Shown in pieces: positions 1 through 5,628 of a DNA stretch of 5,628 nucleotides; positions within the stretch are counted from its first letter, which is position 1; every line of letters starts with the position of its first letter. The position numbers and the translations under genes are program-made. The stretch is from an uncultured Austwickia sp. (GTDB taxonomy: Bacteria > Actinomycetota > Actinomycetes > Actinomycetales > Dermatophilaceae). The notes beneath the pieces were generated by a model. The model was not told the DNA's origin. It did no database searches and saw only the letters and a program-made list of their open reading frames with translations. The stretch spans positions 1 to 5,628 of the forward strand of contig CAKUSI010000261.1 in assembly GCA_934678955.1 (NCBI GenBank), read 5' to 3'.

Positions 1-1773
1 CTCGCCTCGGGGATGCAGTTCATCACCAATCTGCTGCTGGTCTTCGCGGGGATCGCCCTGCTGGTGGGGTCGTTCCTCATCGTCAACACGTTCACGATCC
101 TCGTGGCGCAGCGGGCCCGCGAGCTGGCGCTGTTCCGCGCGATGGGCGCGAGCCGCGGCCAGGTGCGGCTCACGGTCATGTTCGAGGCGCTGATCCTCGG
201 CGTGGTCGGTTCCACGTTGGGTCTGGCGCTGGGCTTCGCGCTGGCGTTCGGGATCTCGCGTCTGTTCGGCGGGATCGGGCTCGACATCTCCGGCACGCCG
301 ATGCGGCTCACGCCGCAGGCCGTGATCGCGACGTACGCCGTCGGCATCCTCGTGACTCTCATCGCCGCGTCGATCCCGGCCGTGCGCGCGAGCCGCGTTC
401 CTCCGGTCGCGGCGATGAGCGGCGACTACGCCACCGGGGCCTCGGGGCTCGGGATGCGTGCGGTGCTGGGCGGGCTGCTGACCGCGGCGGGCGCGGGGGG
501 GCTGCTCTTCGGCCTGTTCGGCGACCCGTCGTTCAACCGGCTCTGGCTGATCGGCGGCGGCGCGCTGGCGGTCCTGCTCGGGGTGGCGGCGATCAGTCCT
601 ATCCTCGGCGCGCCGATCATCTGGCTCATCGGCAAGGTCGGCTCCGGGTTGTTCGGGGCCACCGGTCGCCTCGCGGAGCTCAACTCCCGACGCAACCCGC
701 GCCGTACGGCCATCACGGCGTCGGCGCTGATGATCGGACTGGCGCTCGTGACCGCGTTCGGGCTCGTCGCCGCCTCCATGAAGGCGAGTACGGACAAGGC
801 GCTGGAATCCTCGATGCGCAGCGACTTTGTCGTCCAGAGCATGTCCGGGATGCCGTTCTCGCCGGCCATCGGCGACGACATGGCGAACGTGTCCGGGGTG
901 TCGGCCGTGTACCGGCTGCGCTTCGTCCCGGCGCAGGTCTCGGGCGAGCCGGCATATCTCGGCGCCATGCCCCCGACGAGCTTCGACAAGATCCTGAAGC
1001 AGACGATGGTGCAGGGCTCGATCGGCGACTTCGGCCGCGACACGATCCTCGTGCTCGACACGTATGCCACCGAGAAGGGCTGGACCCTCGGACAGAGCCT
1101 GTCCGCCGAGATCAACGGGCGGCAGGTCCCCCTGAAGGTCGCCGGCATCTTCTCGATGGAGCCGGGCACCGGGCTGTCCAACGTTCTCACGACGATCGAC
1201 ACGATCGAGGGCGTGGGGATGCGCTCCACGGACAGCTTCCTCGCCGTGGATTTGGCCCCGGGCGCCGACACCGCCGCGGTGAAACAGCAGCTCGATCAGA
1301 TCGTCGAGCCGCTGCCGCTCGTGAGCGTGGCCGACCAACACGAGTACGCGGCCGCGCAGGCGCAACAGCTCGACATGCTGCTCTACCTGCTGTACGCGTT
1401 GCTCGGCCTCGCGATCGTGATCGCCGTCTTCGGCATCGTCAACACGCTCGGGCTGTCGATCATCGAGCGAACCCGAGAGATCGGGTTGCTGCGCGCCGTC
1501 GGCCTGACGCGCGGGCAGGTGCGCCGGATGGTGGTGCTGGAGTCCACGACCATCTCCCTGCTGGGCGCCGCGCTGGGCATCGGCCTGGGGCTGCTGTTCG
1601 GATTCGCGCTACAGCGCGCCCTCGCCGAGCAGGGGCTGACGGAGCTGGCGCTGCCGTGGGCGCAGCTGGGGATCTCCGCGGTCGTGGCGTTGGTCGTCGG
1701 TGTCCTGGCCGGCGTCTGGCCGGCCGCCCGGGCCGGCCGGCTCGACGTTCTGGAGGCGATCGCCACCGAGTAG
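1..1773 (+). CDS. FtsX/MacB-type ABC transporter permease, 3' part (5' end outside window)
   Basis: This is the membrane subunit of an ABC transporter of the FtsX/MacB/LolCE class, which works with a separate cytoplasmic ATPase not in this window. These permeases typically couple ATP hydrolysis to movement of an extracytoplasmic domain, for export, lipoprotein handling or control of cell-wall hydrolases; the substrate cannot be told here. The frame is open from base 1, so the ATG at 13 is internal, and 590 residues are visible. Counting from that Met: an FtsX domain with helices at about 6-32, 57-83 and 103-123; two linking hydrophobic segments (151-169, 178-205); a helix at 233-255 preceded by the basic stretch RLAELNSRRNPRR; an extracytoplasmic domain at about 256-453; and a second FtsX domain with helices at 454-481, 510-532 and 553-571. 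The two FtsX domains repeat each other (RARELALFRAMGASRGQVR against RTREIGLLRAVGLTRGQVR). Two-domain actinobacterial permeases are usually about 800-850 residues, so roughly 250 residues (first helix and first extracytoplasmic domain) are missing on the left. The gene ends in TAG at 1771-1773 and is followed by a terminator. Family sure; function unassigned. Confidence 0.95.
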   Translation, partial: LASGMQFITNLLLVFAGIALLVGSFLIVNTFTILVAQRARELALFRAMGASRGQVRLTVMFEALILGVVGSTLGLALGFALAFGISRLFGGIGLDISGTPMRLTPQAVIATYAVGILVTLIAASIPAVRASRVPPVAAMSGDYATGASGLGMRAVLGGLLTAAGAGGLLFGLFGDPSFNRLWLIGGGALAVLLGVAAISPILGAPIIWLIGKVGSGLFGATGRLAELNSRRNPRRTAITASALMIGLALVTAFGLVAASMKASTDKALESSMRSDFVVQSMSGMPFSPAIGDDMANVSGVSAVYRLRFVPAQVSGEPAYLGAMPPTSFDKILKQTMVQGSIGDFGRDTILVLDTYATEKGWTLGQSLSAEINGRQVPLKVAGIFSMEPGTGLSNVLTTIDTIEGVGMRSTDSFLAVDLAPGADTAAVKQQLDQIVEPLPLVSVADQHEYAAAQAQQLDMLLYLLYALLGLAIVIAVFGIVNTLGLSIIERTREIGLLRAVGLTRGQVRRMVVLESTTISLLGAALGIGLGLLFGFALQRALAEQGLTELALPWAQLGISAVVALVVGVLAGVWPAARAGRLDVLEAIATE

Positions 1774-1853
1774 GGGATCGCGACCGGAGGAGACCACCGG
1801 GGGCCTCGGGCGGCGACAGGGGTGCCGCACGAGGGACCCGGGCGGGGGAGGAA

Positions 1854-1899
1854 GGCCGGGGCCGTGCCTGGGAACAGGCGCGGCCCCGGCCGTCGTTTT
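1854..1899 (+). terminator. Intrinsic (hairpin plus T-run) terminator after the ABC permease gene
   Basis: Bases 1854-1869 pair with 1876-1891 as a 16-bp stem with a single G-T wobble (1865 with 1880); the outer 11 pairs, starting GGCCGGGGCC, are perfect. The loop is six bases (1870-1875, GGGAAC). The 3' arm is followed by GTCG and four Ts (1896-1899). It begins 81 bases after the permease stop codon and nothing else plausible precedes it, so it most likely ends that transcript. The T-run is short and offset by four bases, as is common in high-GC actinobacteria, so efficiency cannot be judged from sequence alone. Confidence 0.85.
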
Positions 1900-2094
1900 C
1901 GCCCGGCGATGTCACGTGTTCGACGGCTTGCGAGGGGGCCTGCGGCACTGCGGCCCCGGGCGCCCACCGAGGCGCGTGAAGGCCCGAATTGGTCGAGTGA
2001 CCTGGAACGATGCCTGGCGCGGCGCTTCCTTCGAATGACACGAGTGTGGTTTCCTTGCGGACGAGAGGGGCCAGGATGCCCCGACCCGCAGACC

Positions 2095-2101
2095 AAGGAG
2101 G
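2095..2101 (+). promoter_or_regulatory. Strong ribosome binding site of the DUF3263 gene
   Basis: AAGGAGG, complementary to the 16S rRNA 3' end, ends six bases before the ATG at 2108. It fixes that start and is the strongest Shine-Dalgarno sequence in the window. Confidence 0.9.
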
Positions 2102-2107
2102 GAAGGC

Positions 2108-2398
2108 ATGGAGGCCGTCGCCGTGCAGCGGTCCGGCGAGGACCGGGTGGACCTGACCGAGCAGGAACGCGAGCTGCTCACCTTCGAGCGGCAGTGGTGG
2201 AAGTACGCCGGTTCCAAGGAGCAGGCGATCCGTGATCTGTTCGACATGAGCGCGACGCGCTACTACCAGACTCTCAACGCCCTGATCGACACGCAGGAGG
2301 CGCTCGCCTTCGACCCGATGCTCGTGAAGCGCCTGCGCCGGATGCGCGCCGAACGGCGCCGCCACCGCTCTGCCCGCCGCCTCGGCATCCGTCTGTAG
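2108..2398 (+). CDS. DUF3263 family protein
   Basis: This is a 96-residue, soluble, basic protein of the DUF3263 family, small conserved actinobacterial proteins of unproved function; the M. tuberculosis member I recall is Rv0430. Family hallmarks visible are a variable first ~15 residues, the aromatic block FERQWWKYAG (26-35), a helical stretch KEQAIRDLFDMSATRYYQTL (37-56) followed by NALID, and a C-terminal block starting DPMLVKRLRRMR (69-80) that runs into an arginine-rich tail (RRRHRSARRLGI). The centre has the look of a helix-turn-helix (AIRDLF, MSAT turn, RYYQTLNALI) and the tail is strongly positive, so nucleic-acid binding is a reasonable inference but not shown. Length is normal for the family and no signal peptide or membrane segment is present. 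The start is fixed by AAGGAGG six bases upstream. In mycobacteria the family sits beside a LytR_C-domain gene; here the next gene encodes a hemerythrin protein after 147 bases. Family certain, function unknown. Confidence 0.97.
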   Translation: MEAVAVQRSGEDRVDLTEQERELLTFERQWWKYAGSKEQAIRDLFDMSATRYYQTLNALIDTQEALAFDPMLVKRLRRMRAERRRHRSARRLGIRL

Positions 2399-2532
2399 GC
2401 CACCGGCCACTCGATGCGTCCCCGCGCAGGGCCCGCCCCCGGCGCGAGCGGAGCAGGTCACCCGTGCGGAACGCGCGCATCACGTCCACACTGCAGAAAG
2501 GACGCGGCGCGGGTCGCGGGGTTCGTGGCAGC

Positions 2533-2539
2533 GGGAGGG
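2533..2539 (+). promoter_or_regulatory. Ribosome binding site that sets the hemerythrin gene start
   Basis: GGGAGGG lies six bases before the ATG at 2546. The same frame is open back to an ATG at 2414, but that upstream stretch has no comparable site and translates to low-complexity Arg/Ala/Gly/Pro sequence, so 2546 is the start. Confidence 0.85.
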
Positions 2540-2545
2540 TGTGCG

Positions 2546-3016
2546 ATGTGTCAGTACTGCGGGTGCCAGGAGATCACCACCATCGGGACCCTCATGGATG
2601 AGCACATCCTCATTCGCAATCACTGCGGCGACACCCGTCGCTGCGTGGAGCACGGGGACGTGGCCGGCGCGGTCGAGCACGTACGTCTCCTCCGGGCGTT
2701 GATGCAGCCCCACAACGCGGTCGAGGAGGGGGGCCTGTATCTGTCGATGCTCCGCTTCGAGGAGTACGAGCCGCAGACCGCTCGCCTCTACGACGAGCAC
2801 GACGACCTCGACGCCGCCATCGACGCCGCACTGGAGGCGGCGGACGCAGGGAAGTCCGATCAGATCGACTGGCGGGGGCTGATCGCGGAGTTCGAGGTGC
2901 TCTACGAACACATCCAGCGCGAGGACAACGGTCTGTTCCCGGCGGCCGCGGTGATGCTCGACGCGGAGGACTGGGAACGCTGCGAGCGACTGCGCGGCCA
3001 CACCCATCCCGCGTGA
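2546..3016 (+). CDS. Hemerythrin HHE-domain protein with N-terminal CxxCxC motif
   Basis: This is a 156-residue, probably cytoplasmic protein that is expected to fold as a four-helix bundle holding a non-heme di-iron centre. Hemerythrin-like proteins bind or sense O2, NO or peroxide, or handle iron; which applies here cannot be told. Likely iron ligands, one set per helix, are H20 (MDEH), H56 and E60 (PHNAVEEGGLY), H85 (YDEHDDL), and H122 and E126 or D127 (EHIQREDNGLFP). The closing motif HxxxEDxxLFP is typical of the family. The protein opens MCQYCGCQEI, with C2, C5 and C7 forming a compact CxxCxC motif before the bundle; this could bind a metal or act as a thiol switch (inference). The ATG at 2546 is chosen because GGGAGGG lies six bases upstream and the family-like sequence begins exactly there. 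There is no signal peptide or membrane helix. The gap to the DUF3263 gene is 147 bases with no clear promoter, so co-transcription is possible. The next + strand gene begins about 58 bases later. Confidence 0.93.
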   Translation: MCQYCGCQEITTIGTLMDEHILIRNHCGDTRRCVEHGDVAGAVEHVRLLRALMQPHNAVEEGGLYLSMLRFEEYEPQTARLYDEHDDLDAAIDAALEAADAGKSDQIDWRGLIAEFEVLYEHIQREDNGLFPAAAVMLDAEDWERCERLRGHTHPA

Positions 3017-3062
3017 GGCGCAGCCGCCCCGTGCCGCCGTCGCGGGCATGAAAACTCGTGCC

Positions 3063-3068
3063 TACGCT
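3063..3068 (+). promoter_or_regulatory. Possible -10 box for a leaderless PPOX transcript
   Basis: TACGCT fits the actinobacterial TANNNT -10 pattern and ends six bases before the ATG at 3075. That spacing would put the transcription start at the A of the start codon, i.e. a leaderless mRNA. This would explain why neither candidate ATG (3048 or 3075) has a good Shine-Dalgarno sequence. The expected -35 region (about 3040-3046) shows no recognisable match, so the call is tentative. Confidence 0.4.
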
Positions 3069-3074
3069 CGGATC

Positions 3075-3575
3075 ATGGAGCCTCGAGCCGAACAGCCCGC
3101 GATGGCGGCGTACGGAGTGGGCGGTCCCGCCTGGCGGCCGCTCGAATGGTCGTGGGCGGCGCGTCGTCTTATTGCCGCCCGCAACTACTGGCTCGTCACG
3201 GCCTCCGCGACGGGCCGCCCGCACGCCCTGCCGGTGTGGGGGGTCTGGGACGACGCTGAGCACCGCTTCGCCTTCTCGTGCGCCCCCTCCTCCCGCAAGG
3301 CGCGCAACCTGGCGGCGAACGACCACGTCGTGTTCGCGCCGGAGGACACGGTGGAGTGTGTGTCCGTGGAAGGCCGGGCTCAGGTGGTGACACGCGAGTC
3401 GCGACAACGTGAGTGGGTGCGGCGGTATGTCGCGAAGTACGCCTCGATGAGCCCCGACCTCTCGGCGGAGTTCATTCTGGCCAATGCGCTGTTCGAGGTC
3501 GTCCCGGAGCGGGCGTTCGGCATCGTGGAGCGCGAGGAGGAATTCGCCGAACGCGCGACTCGCTGGACGTTCTGA
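3075..3575 (+). CDS. Pyridoxamine 5'-phosphate oxidase-like (PPOX / FDOR split-barrel) protein
   Basis: This is a 166-residue soluble protein of the PPOX/flavin-deazaflavin oxidoreductase superfamily, which folds as a split beta-barrel, usually as a dimer, and binds FMN, FAD, F420 or heme. It is not a PdxH vitamin B6 enzyme in the strict sense; members of this subgroup in actinobacteria are mostly uncharacterised. Visible motifs from the ATG at 3075: NYWLVTAS (37-44), GRPHALPVWGVWDD (47-60), SSRKARNLAAN (72-82), whose basic residues commonly contact the cofactor phosphate, then VEGRAQVV (99-106), a FEVVPERAFGI strand (140-150) and the C-terminal RWTF. These blocks match the common PHxxPVWGVW and SRKxRNL subgroup. 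The start is uncertain: ATGs at 3048, 3075 and 3102 share the frame and none has a good ribosome binding site. I prefer 3075 because of a -10-like TACGCT just upstream and because conserved sequence begins well after it. The gene converges on fadH, with 43 bases between the stop codons. Superfamily call sure; cofactor and substrate unknown. Confidence 0.9.
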   Translation: MEPRAEQPAMAAYGVGGPAWRPLEWSWAARRLIAARNYWLVTASATGRPHALPVWGVWDDAEHRFAFSCAPSSRKARNLAANDHVVFAPEDTVECVSVEGRAQVVTRESRQREWVRRYVAKYASMSPDLSAEFILANALFEVVPERAFGIVEREEEFAERATRWTF

Positions 3576-3618
3576 TCGACGGACGCGCACCGCGGCGCGA
3601 GGCCCCGACCGATCGCGC

Positions 3619-5628
3619 CTACAGCCGGGCCGCCAGGCGGGTGGCCTGATCGATCGCGCGTTTCGCGTCGAGTTCGGCAGCCAGCTCCGCGCCGCCGACC
3701 AGGTGCACGCGGATCCCCGCCTCGCGCAGCGGCTCCCACAGATCGCGTCGAGGCTCCTGCCCGGCGCACACGACCACCGTGTCCACCGCGAGCACGCGTT
3801 CGATCCGGGGCCGTGTCGTCTCCGGCCCGCCGTCGCCGCGGGGGAGGTAGGACCGCACTCCTTCGGTGGCCCCGCGCGCCGTGGACCGGGCCCCGCGGGC
3901 CGCGCCTCGCAGGAATCGCACCGCGCCGGTGACGTGTGTGGTTGCCGCGTCGACCAGGTGGCGACCCGGGTCCGGCAGCAGGGCGACGACCTCGGCCAGC
4001 GCGCGCAGGCCGGTGGCGCTCCCGTTCTGCAGCCGTCCCGGGGTGGAGCGAGTCGGGGCTTCCGCAGGGTCGGGCACGCGGATCCACAGACCCTGGTCGT
4101 CGATGCGCACGTACTCCACCCCCGTCAGGATCGTCACGCCCTTGGCCCGCAGGGAGGCCCGATGGACCCACCCGGTGGTCTTGCCGAGGCCCCGGCCGAT
4201 CCGCGCGGCCGACCGCTGCAGCAGGTGCACCTCCCGTGGGCTCGCGGCGGGCCTCGGCGTCACGAGGCCGGGGGCGGCCTGCGGGGCGTCCGCGACGCCC
4301 CACTCACGCCGCCAGGTGGCTACGTCGAGTGAGGCCGACCGGTCGTGGGTCAGGAACTGGGCCACGTCGACGCCGATCCCGCCCGCGCCGATGATCGCCA
4401 CGCGCCGTCCCGCGGCGCGCTCGCCGCTGAGCAACTGGGCGTAGCTGATCACGCTTCGGTGGTCGATGCCCGGCACCTGGGGTGTGCGGGGGTGGACGCC
4501 GGTGGCCAGGATGACGTCGTCGTACTCGCCCCCGATCAGGCGATCGGCGTCAGCCGTGCAGCCCAGGTAGACCCGTACCCCGATCTCCGCGAGCCGCGAC
4601 GCGTAGTAACGGACCGTCTGCGCGTACTCCTCCTTGCCGGGGACGCGCGCCGCCAGGAGGAACTGGCCGCCGATCGCCGGGCCGGCCTCGAAGAGGTCCA
4701 CCAGGTGGCCGCGCTCGGCCGCGGTGCTCGCCGCCGCGAGCCCGGCCGGGCCCGCGCCCACGACCGCGAGGCGCCGCGGCCGCGCTACCGGGGTGATGCG
4801 CAGGGTGCGCTCGTACCCGGCGCGCGGGTTGACCAGGCAGGTCGCCCGCCGGCCCGTGAAGGTGTGGTCGAGGCAGGCCTGATTGCAGGCGATGCAGGTG
4901 TTGATGGCGTCGGCGCGCCCGGCGGCCGCCTTCGCGACCCAATGCGGGTCGGCGAGGAACGGCCGGGCCATCGAGACGGCGTCGGCGCGACCCGCGGCCA
5001 GGATCGCTTCGGCGAGCGCCGGCGTGTTGATCCGGTTCGAGGCGATGACCGGGATGCCCACCTGCGCCCGCAGGGCCGCCGTGGAGTCGACGAACGCGGC
5101 GCGCGGCACCGAGGTGACGATCGTGGGGACCCGGGCCTCGTGCCAACCGATCCCGGTGTTGAGCAGCGTCGCGCCGGCCGCCTCGACCGCGCGCGCCACC
5201 GCCACGATCTCGTCCCACTGCTGGCCGCCCTCGACGAGGTCGAGGAGGGACAGGCGGTACTGGACGACGAAGTCGGTCCCCGCGGCGGCGCGTACGGCCG
5301 AGACGATCGCGCCGGCGATCCGGCGACGTTTCTCCGGTGAGCCGCCCCAGTCGTCGGTGCGGTGGTTGGTGCGGGCGGCCAGGAACTGGTTGATGAAGTA
5401 GCCCTCGGAGCCCATGATCTCGACGCCGTCGTAGCCGGCCTCGCGCGCCAGCGCGGCCGCCTGGGCGAAGCCCTCGATCTGGCGCTCGATGCCCTTCTCC
5501 GAGAGGGCCAGCGGGGTGAACGGGGTGATCGGGGAGCGCACCGCGGAGGCGGAGACCTGCAGGGGGTGGTGCGCGTAGCGCCCGGCGTGCAGGATCTGCA
5601 GCAGGATCAGCGCGCCGTGGCCGTGGAC
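3619..5628 (-). CDS. fadH: NADPH 2,4-dienoyl-CoA reductase (FadH), 5' end outside window, with ~90-residue insertion
   Basis: This iron-sulfur flavoenzyme reduces 2,4-dienoyl-CoA to enoyl-CoA with NADPH during beta-oxidation of unsaturated fatty acids, in the cytoplasm. The frame is open to the right edge and the sequence before the GTG at 5541 (LLQILHAGRY) is still conserved family sequence, so that GTG is not the start. Compared with E. coli FadH as I recall it (672 residues), about 90 N-terminal residues lie outside. Numbering from that GTG: the FMN-binding TIM barrel continues to about 210 with MGSEGY (Y48) and GWHEAR (H134), matching the E. coli catalytic Tyr166 and His252; 4Fe-4S cysteines C216, C219, C223 and C235 in the usual CX2CX3CX11C spacing; FAD-binding VVGAGPAGLAAA (260-271); NADPH-domain AIIGAGGIG (382-390); LGKTTGWVHR (452-461); VVVCAGQEP (589-597); and a normal C-terminus (LDAKRAIDQATRLAARL). 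The odd point is residues ~490-579 (3805-4074): an in-frame segment with no counterpart in E. coli, giving an estimated full length near 760. All core motifs are intact, so the enzyme is probably active. Confidence 0.95.
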   Translation of the reverse strand, partial: VHGHGALILLQILHAGRYAHHPLQVSASAVRSPITPFTPLALSEKGIERQIEGFAQAAALAREAGYDGVEIMGSEGYFINQFLAARTNHRTDDWGGSPEKRRRIAGAIVSAVRAAAGTDFVVQYRLSLLDLVEGGQQWDEIVAVARAVEAAGATLLNTGIGWHEARVPTIVTSVPRAAFVDSTAALRAQVGIPVIASNRINTPALAEAILAAGRADAVSMARPFLADPHWVAKAAAGRADAINTCIACNQACLDHTFTGRRATCLVNPRAGYERTLRITPVARPRRLAVVGAGPAGLAAASTAAERGHLVDLFEAGPAIGGQFLLAARVPGKEEYAQTVRYYASRLAEIGVRVYLGCTADADRLIGGEYDDVILATGVHPRTPQVPGIDHRSVISYAQLLSGERAAGRRVAIIGAGGIGVDVAQFLTHDRSASLDVATWRREWGVADAPQAAPGLVTPRPAASPREVHLLQRSAARIGRGLGKTTGWVHRASLRAKGVTILTGVEYVRIDDQGLWIRVPDPAEAPTRSTPGRLQNGSATGLRALAEVVALLPDPGRHLVDAATTHVTGAVRFLRGAARGARSTARGATEGVRSYLPRGDGGPETTRPRIERVLAVDTVVVCAGQEPRRDLWEPLREAGIRVHLVGGAELAAELDAKRAIDQATRLAARL

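Larger units (their letters stand above)
1774..2107. other. Intergenic region between the ABC permease and DUF3263 genes
   Basis: This 334-base gap carries the hairpin terminator of the permease gene (1854-1899) and the DUF3263 ribosome binding site (2095-2101). I see no convincing gene; the open frames crossing it on either strand are arginine/proline/glycine-rich translations with no recognisable motif or good start. No TANNNT-type -10 box occurs between about 1900 and 2100, because the dinucleotide TA is absent there. The nearest -10-like hexamer is CAGGAT at 2072-2077, which would give a leader of about 24 bases, but the bases 17 upstream (GTTTCC at 2049-2054) are a poor -35 match. The DUF3263 promoter is therefore probably in this gap but is not identified. 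Confidence 0.75.

Noticed and set aside
426..1271. Long open frame on the - strand (281 codons) inside the ABC permease gene
   Set aside because: It is Ser/Pro/Arg-rich with no motif, and the + strand frame encodes a clear FtsX-type permease. High GC content produces such shadow frames.
1913..1918. CACGTG palindrome after the terminator as an operator
   Set aside because: A six-base palindrome is expected by chance in GC-rich DNA, is not extended on both sides, and lies nearly 190 bases from the next start codon.
2004..2028. GGAAC at 2004-2008 as the -35 element of an ECF-sigma promoter for the DUF3263 gene
   Set aside because: No CGTT-like -10 element occurs 16-17 bases downstream.
1460..2461. 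333-codon - strand frame spanning the permease end, the gap and the DUF3263 gene
   Set aside because: It crosses a clear terminator and runs antisense to two recognisable genes; the sequence is low-complexity Arg/Pro/Ala with no family resemblance.
2414..2545. Longer N-terminus for the hemerythrin protein, starting at 2414
   Set aside because: The extra 44 residues are low-complexity and lack a ribosome binding site, while ATG 2546 has GGGAGGG six bases upstream and begins the conserved sequence.
3584..3599. Small inverted repeat (CGCGC / GCGCG) between the PPOX and fadH genes as a bidirectional terminator
   Set aside because: The stem is only five pairs and no T-run follows on either strand.
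4345..5340. Long + strand frame opposite fadH (331 codons), and a similar one at 3484-4332
   Set aside because: Both are Arg/Gly/Asp/Val-rich mirror translations of a convincing FadH coding frame and have no recognisable domains.
5539..5541. GTG as start codon of the - strand reductase
   Set aside because: The frame stays open to the window edge and the 29 codons before it encode conserved FadH sequence (LLQILHAGRY), so the gene is cut by the window rather than starting here.

Overview
The window is very GC-rich (about 70% by eye), with codons ending mostly in G or C and strong AGGAGG-type ribosome binding sites. It carries a DUF3263 gene, a family confined as far as I know to actinobacteria. 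I read it as an ordinary chromosomal stretch of a high-GC actinobacterium. A member of the Mycobacteriales or a close relative is plausible, because both DUF3263 and a FadH-type dienoyl-CoA reductase occur there, but the sequence does not fix the genus. I see no rRNA, tRNA, CRISPR array, insertion sequence or attachment site.

Layout. From the left edge to 1773 (+) is the 3' part of a large FtsX/MacB-type ABC transporter permease, whose first membrane helix and first extracytoplasmic domain lie outside the window. It is followed by a 334-base gap that holds a long, strong hairpin terminator (1854-1899) and then the leader of a short DUF3263 gene (2108-2398, +). Next come a 156-residue hemerythrin-domain protein with an N-terminal CxxCxC motif (2546-3016, +) and a small split-barrel flavin/F420-binding PPOX-family protein (about 3075-3575, +). 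On the opposite strand, converging on the PPOX gene with 43 bases between stop codons, is most of fadH, an NADPH-dependent 2,4-dienoyl-CoA reductase (3619 to beyond 5628, -). Its N-terminal ~90 residues are off the right edge.

How the genes relate. The transporter is closed off by its own terminator. The three small + strand genes lie in the same direction with gaps of 147 and 58 bases (taking the PPOX start at 3075), so they could be read together or separately. The hemerythrin (di-iron), PPOX (flavin or F420) and FadH (FMN, FAD, 4Fe-4S, NADPH) products all use redox cofactors, but nothing in the sequence ties them to one pathway. The most unusual item is an in-frame segment of about 90 residues in the C-terminal NADPH domain of FadH that is absent from the E. 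coli enzyme as I recall its sequence. I do not see convincing evidence for a new multi-gene system.
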